Assembly: GCA_934454035.1 (NCBI GenBank)
Contig: CAKSFY010000080.1
Coordinates: 1-10,050 of the forward strand
Length of the DNA: 10,050 nucleotides
Origin: an uncultured Clostridia bacterium
GTDB lineage: Bacteria; Bacillota; Clostridia; UBA1381
Direction: 5' to 3'
Below, in pieces: positions 8,001 through 10,050 of the stretch. Positions within the stretch are counted from its first letter, which is position 1. Every line of letters begins with the position of its first letter. The position numbers and the translations under genes are program-made. Below the pieces are notes generated by a model. It did no database searches. It was not told the DNA's origin and saw nothing but the letters and a program-made list of their open reading frames with translations.

Positions 8001-8969
8001 TTCTTCATTGAGCTTTGTTGTGACGGTCGCTTCAACGCTGCCGCCTCTTTTTGCTCTTGCGGTATAGCTCTTTACATTAGTGCATTCAAGTTTTACGGTT
8101 GATGCGTTATAAGTCTTATGATACTTTGCCGGCTGCCAATTCCATTCATTAGGAACAATTACAACCGCATCAAGAGAGTGATATATAAAACTGTTTAATT
8201 CACTGTACTCGTTCGCACTGAATGAAAGTGTATGGTTTCCCTCTTTCAAGTCTGTCTCTGTAAGTTTTGTCCAGTAAACCGGGACCTTTCTGAGATCTGT
8301 TGTATTATATACCTTCTCCAGCGGCGCATTATTGTTCTTTTCTTCCTCACTGCCGTCAATACTGTACAAATAACTTGTAACATAAGACGCACCGCCGAGT
8401 GTTGACAATACCCATATATCAAAATTGCCGTCAGTCGGAATTTCAAAGTTAAACAAAGCTTTATTTTCCGTTTCGGTGTCGGTTGTATCAACAACAATTC
8501 TTCCTCCGGCACTTGCATCTGTCAGTCCCGTTATTTTTTTATAATTTCCGAAAAGCTCGGCATCTGTTTCCGCCTCAAGCCACAGAGAAAAGTTTTCAAG
8601 GCTCTCATAACTGAAGCTCGCACTTCTTTGAGCTTCATCAACATCAGTTCCCAAACCTCCGACCACAACCTTGTACTCTCCGTATGAAATATCCTCCGGA
8701 AGCTTGATATCAATATCAAAGCTGCCGTCATCAGCGGTTTTTAACTGCTGCATTGCATAAAGGTCATCAGTCGTTACTTGACTTGACGGAATATTATCAT
8801 CAGAAACATAAAATGTAAGGTTTCTCCTGTCGGAACATTTTCCGCTCACATTCAATGTCATTGATGAACGGTTTAATTTGGCATTAACCGTGACTGTTGC
8901 TGCCAAAGCTGACGGAATCATTGCCGGAATAAACGATAAAGCCATTAATAATGAAATCATTTTTTTCAT
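5010..8969 (-). CDS. Secreted multidomain glycoside hydrolase-like protein, clan GH-A-like barrel, 1319 aa
   Basis: A signal peptide (1-23, ALA-AT) is followed by a beta-rich segment (24-125), a CBM6/35-like carbohydrate-binding region (about 127-273, with WLEAETDAE at its start and LDAVVIVP at its end), and Ig-like regions (about 290-420 and 423-525). From 541 (GRNHFWYVNQ, then WDGEPYIPIGG at 556-566) the sequence resembles the start of a clan GH-A TIM barrel of GH42/GH5 type. Asn777-Glu778 (DPLTNEAG) fits the strand-4 acid/base and Glu956 (WLIATE) the strand-7 nucleophile. WLSEQYSSVRELMTSW (802-817) resembles the GH42-like sequence after that site. A beta-rich insertion (about 652-735) interrupts the barrel. 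Residues 1124-1194 match the upstream neighbour. The C-terminus (LKSFIWDSASGMKP, 1297-1310) is a tail often seen on clostridial secreted polysaccharide-active proteins. There is no SLH domain. The start at 8969 has AGGAGG 9 nt upstream; an earlier in-frame GTG at 9038 lacks a binding site and would bury the signal peptide. Substrate unknown; family assignment is inferred. Confidence 0.8.
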   Translation of the reverse strand: MKKMISLLMALSFIPAMIPSALAATVTVNAKLNRSSMTLNVSGKCSDRRNLTFYVSDDNIPSSQVTTDDLYAMQQLKTADDGSFDIDIKLPEDISYGEYKVVVGGLGTDVDEAQRSASFSYESLENFSLWLEAETDAELFGNYKKITGLTDASAGGRIVVDTTDTETENKALFNFEIPTDGNFDIWVLSTLGGASYVTSYLYSIDGSEEEKNNNAPLEKVYNTTDLRKVPVYWTKLTETDLKEGNHTLSFSANEYSELNSFIYHSLDAVVIVPNEWNWQPAKYHKTYNASTVKLECTNVKSYTARAKRGGSVEATVTTKLNEETVHDATVWAAVVKNGELVSSTVKDTQTPTSKAVVGREYQTKIVVNIPSFAPDGDYDIICGIGGVMKYGFNFANGVELTEDGFVKAGSFTIGSNAVPEPESVGFEYVNLETNKESIVATYKLSSSNAQTNEKAFVKLWKDDVLWGVAESSEISETSDTASEHSAELILPEGIPSGSYRAEFGFYNINRTENCGAVNTTFNGKYGYKPLSNGIYKAQKTGRNHFWYVNQENALIWDGEPYIPIGGMECLSIATSYSGDLSDNENSWQIDKAELETLIRNGVTDLYINAVGTANSTPGWVWEYIFSFLEENGVRYSIQTNGAVNNTTNAFYIRANKPITVSDVTSSGIVETTAPIDTYGAIYSATGYYALIDSSDTAVKTGKCTAVRTDDGYKFSADIILPSSGTYKVVFTPKVYQNNTLMANFWDYYDENIDYAERFGNEVPMGDNFRCIIDPLTNEAGYYNCVESIRPYSESYNRLYAKWLSEQYSSVRELMTSWKTSGISSFDEASALIPLYTEQSNSSDYNIYAVNPETNKIYTLKGRSGIMWTDYLRFRDESTANFYNDVSDAYKKTADVPLVIKNVWGHKEYFINKNQKGGFDGLGAEAYGSSERLKHLSASCYGMGQQFGKTAWLIATETETEEDIAKKYNEHDYGYGTEANMHEHFNALMDYGLKGIFDFVYSARHDGKIQTAYSYIENSEMFEWANNYRAALDINSRVKYVPREHKVYMLPHNSNFYTNPNRYTAVIKNDDYDAVIQPCVSGNMLLLPIENANTDGEVIAATFKNGPASTAQGKIFGNMLENMPPERQAVYLGHRYDLGTVGQLDRYFTSNYDYNSDGIKVQILKPTATSEIIRTTPSGNPWVIRDGNLWIISAENTIESQGVKYLEEIVFADNSEFVWRDKSVRKSDGTEPLSLEAGEYVIKAQVINNSGKTAEGAIISATYSGGKLTGVSMNEKKLYTGLNELGVTITATENDTVLKSFIWDSASGMKPINYIEPLKK
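5388..5600 (-). repeat. Module shared with 9635-9856 (copy in the 1319-aa protein)
   Basis: This encodes residues 1124-1194 of the 1319-residue protein (GHRYDLGT at 1132-1139, QILKPTATSEI at 1161-1171). It follows the barrel region and precedes the C-terminal beta domain. In the other gene the same module is followed by SLH domains, so the tails after it have been exchanged or have diverged. Confidence 0.8.
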
Positions 8970-8978
8970 TTTGTTATT

Positions 8979-8984
8979 CCTCCT
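8979..8984 (-). promoter_or_regulatory. Ribosome binding site that sets the start of the 1319-aa protein
   Basis: AGGAGG on the minus strand lies 9 nt upstream of the ATG at 8969, whose product begins MKKMISLLMALSF, a proper signal peptide. The reading frame stays open to a GTG at 9038, but no Shine-Dalgarno sequence precedes that codon, and the extra 23 residues are charged and unlike an export signal. Confidence 0.85.
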
Positions 8985-8989
8985 ATGCA

Positions 8990-9026
8990 TTTTGCCTGCG
9001 GCAGCACTTATGCCGCCGCGGCAAAA
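8990..9026 (-). other. Hairpin between two operon genes
   Basis: In the 65-nt gap, TTTTGCC (8990-8996) pairs with GGCAAAA (9020-9026), and inside it GCGGCA (8998-9003) pairs with TGCCGC (9011-9016) around a 7-nt loop. One unpaired base on one side and three on the other separate the stems, giving 13 pairs in all. On the minus strand the stem runs directly into TGCATAGGAGG, so there is no T-run and it is not a typical terminator. It ends 5 nt before the ribosome binding site of the next gene. It could be a processing or stabilising element that sets different expression levels for the two genes, or a partial attenuator. Confidence 0.6.
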
Positions 9027-9034
9027 CAATAAAA

Positions 9035-10050
9035 TCACTTTTGCAGCAATCGTTTGGCAATTACTACCGCTTGTGCTCTAGTGGCATTATCCTTTGGTCT
9101 GAAAGTACCGTCGGTCATACCGTACACAATTTCAAGCTTGCTTGCGGCTTTTACTTCGTTCAGCATATTTTCGTCTATATCCGCATTATCGGAATAAACT
9201 GATAAATCAAACTCTGTATCCTCTGTCTTTAATGCTTTTGCGGAAATATATGCCATTTCCTCTCTGGTGATATTTCTTTCCGGGTTATTTTTCATATCCT
9301 CGGTCAAAAGTCCGTTTTCATCTGCCTGTGACATGGATTTTGAATACCATTTATCACCGTCTGTGCCGCCCGAATAACCCATAACTCTTGTTACAAGTGC
9401 AGTAAATTCGGCAACAGATACATTTGATTCCGGAGCAAATTTATTTTCTCCGACACCCGATGCAATTCCGAGTGCTTTCATATAATTGACATCTTTTTCC
9501 GCCCAGTGGCCTATCATGTCTGCAAATCCGCTTTCATCAGCTGCTTTTGCACCCTTAAGAGCTTTTACATCGGTAATACCAAGTTCATCAACATATCTTA
9601 AATAACCGTCTGTTTCGTTTTCAACAACTATTTTATCCGAAGCAACTATATAAAGCTCGCCGTCTTTTAGTGCCCACGGCTTTCCGTCCGATGTAGTCAT
9701 AAGAATCTCGCTCGTTGATGTCGGCTTTAAGATTTGAACCGTTTCGTTTGTCGAACTGTCTATTACAACTTTTTCATCAGTGAAATATTTATCAACTTCG
9801 GGAATTGTACCGAGGTCATTTCTGTGTCCTATCACACAGATACGCTTATCAGCAGGCTGATTCTGCAAAAACTTTGATAATTCCGGTCCGTAAATATTAC
9901 TGTAAGGGCCGTCCTGAAGATTTACAAAAATCAATCTGGAATTTACATCCAGAGTATCCGTCTGGCTGACATGATTGCCCTTGCCCTCTTTCGTTCTCAA
10001 AAGAACTATTCTGAGCATATCATCTCCGAGCTGTACAGCTGTACGTTCCG
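9035..10050 (-). CDS. SLH-anchored surface protein, C-terminal part (5' end outside window)
   Basis: The frame is open to the window edge, giving 337 visible residues; the Met at 10018 is internal, since codons continue upstream without a stop and no ribosome binding site is seen. Residues below count that Met as 1. The first 128 residues match the post-barrel region of the next gene, most clearly GHRNDLGT (64-71), QILKPTSTSEI (96-106) and KPWALKDGELYIV (113-125). Three SLH segments follow: about 165-214 (FADMIGHW start), 223-264 (TREE at 251-254) and 275-326 (TRAQ at 313-316). The first has SVAE in place of the Thr-Arg motif. By homology with its neighbour the missing part may be a glycoside hydrolase-like barrel, here tied to the wall by SLH domains; this is inference. 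The stop at 9035-9037 is 65 nt before the next start, with a hairpin between, so the two are likely co-transcribed. Confidence 0.85.
   Translation of the reverse strand, partial: ERTAVQLGDDMLRIVLLRTKEGKGNHVSQTDTLDVNSRLIFVNLQDGPYSNIYGPELSKFLQNQPADKRICVIGHRNDLGTIPEVDKYFTDEKVVIDSSTNETVQILKPTSTSEILMTTSDGKPWALKDGELYIVASDKIVVENETDGYLRYVDELGITDVKALKGAKAADESGFADMIGHWAEKDVNYMKALGIASGVGENKFAPESNVSVAEFTALVTRVMGYSGGTDGDKWYSKSMSQADENGLLTEDMKNNPERNITREEMAYISAKALKTEDTEFDLSVYSDNADIDENMLNEVKAASKLEIVYGMTDGTFRPKDNATRAQAVVIAKRLLQK
9635..9856 (-). repeat. Module shared with 5388-5600 (copy in the upstream gene)
   Basis: The encoded stretch contains GHRNDLGT, DKYFT, QILKPTSTSEI and KPWALKDGELYIV. It aligns in order with GHRYDLGT, DRYFT, QILKPTATSEI and NPWVIRDGNLWII in the neighbouring gene. 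The DNA is also similar, for example GTCGGCTTTAA (9720-9730). A weaker match extends upstream in both proteins, including DGPYSNIYG against NGPASTAQG. The fold looks like alternating strands and helices but is not named here. Confidence 0.8.

Noticed and set aside
8970..9038. Longer N-terminus for the 1319-aa protein starting at a GTG at 9038, overlapping the upstream stop as GTGA
   Set aside because: The GTGA overlap is attractive for coupling, but no ribosome binding site precedes it. The added 23 residues are charged and would hide the signal peptide, whereas ATG at 8969 has AGGAGG at a good distance.
9035..10018. Complete 327-aa gene starting at the ATG at 10018
   Set aside because: The frame stays open upstream to the window edge, no ribosome binding site precedes that ATG, there is no signal peptide, and homology with the neighbour shows the visible part is a C-terminal fragment.

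Overview
The window looks like a piece of a Clostridia-type Firmicutes chromosome, perhaps from an uncultured gut or rumen member. The grounds are a moderately AT-rich composition, strong AGGAGG-type ribosome binding sites, secreted proteins with short Lys-Lys-Met style signal peptides, and S-layer homology (SLH) domains on three of the four proteins that can be judged. The genus cannot be fixed from the sequence. A polysaccharide degrader rich in SLH proteins, such as Monoglobus, is a guess only.

All five genes read on the minus strand, so transcription runs from position 10050 toward 1. In order of transcription they are: (i) the C-terminal part of a surface protein ending in three SLH domains (9035-10050, 5' end outside the window); (ii) a 1319-residue secreted, multidomain protein with a carbohydrate-binding-like module, Ig-like modules and a clan GH-A-like TIM barrel (5010-8969); (iii) a 568-residue protein with three degenerate helical repeats, a Gly/Ser then Thr/Pro linker and three C-terminal SLH domains (3282-4988); (iv) a 906-residue protein with three N-terminal, partly degenerate SLH domains and about 700 residues of beta-rich sequence (569-3289). 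The gaps are 65 nt, 21 nt and an 8-nt overlap, which suggests one operon. A structured 372-bp spacer (197-568) follows, then the start of a fifth gene encoding another exported protein (1-196).

All five products appear to be exported; the N-terminus of the first is out of view, and its export is inferred from its SLH domains. No transporter, regulator, tRNA, rRNA, CRISPR array or transposase is visible. The simplest reading is a cell-surface polysaccharide-handling cluster in which a large hydrolase-like enzyme acts beside SLH-anchored partners. The first two genes share a distinctive module just after the barrel region, so they look like diverged tandem paralogues; one carries SLH anchors and the other does not.

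The points most worth following up are the unassigned GH-A-like enzyme with candidate catalytic residues Glu778 and Glu956, the shared module in the two adjacent genes, the three-copy helical repeat in the 568-residue protein, the loss of SLH motifs in the 906-residue protein, and the cluster of hairpins between 261 and 556.
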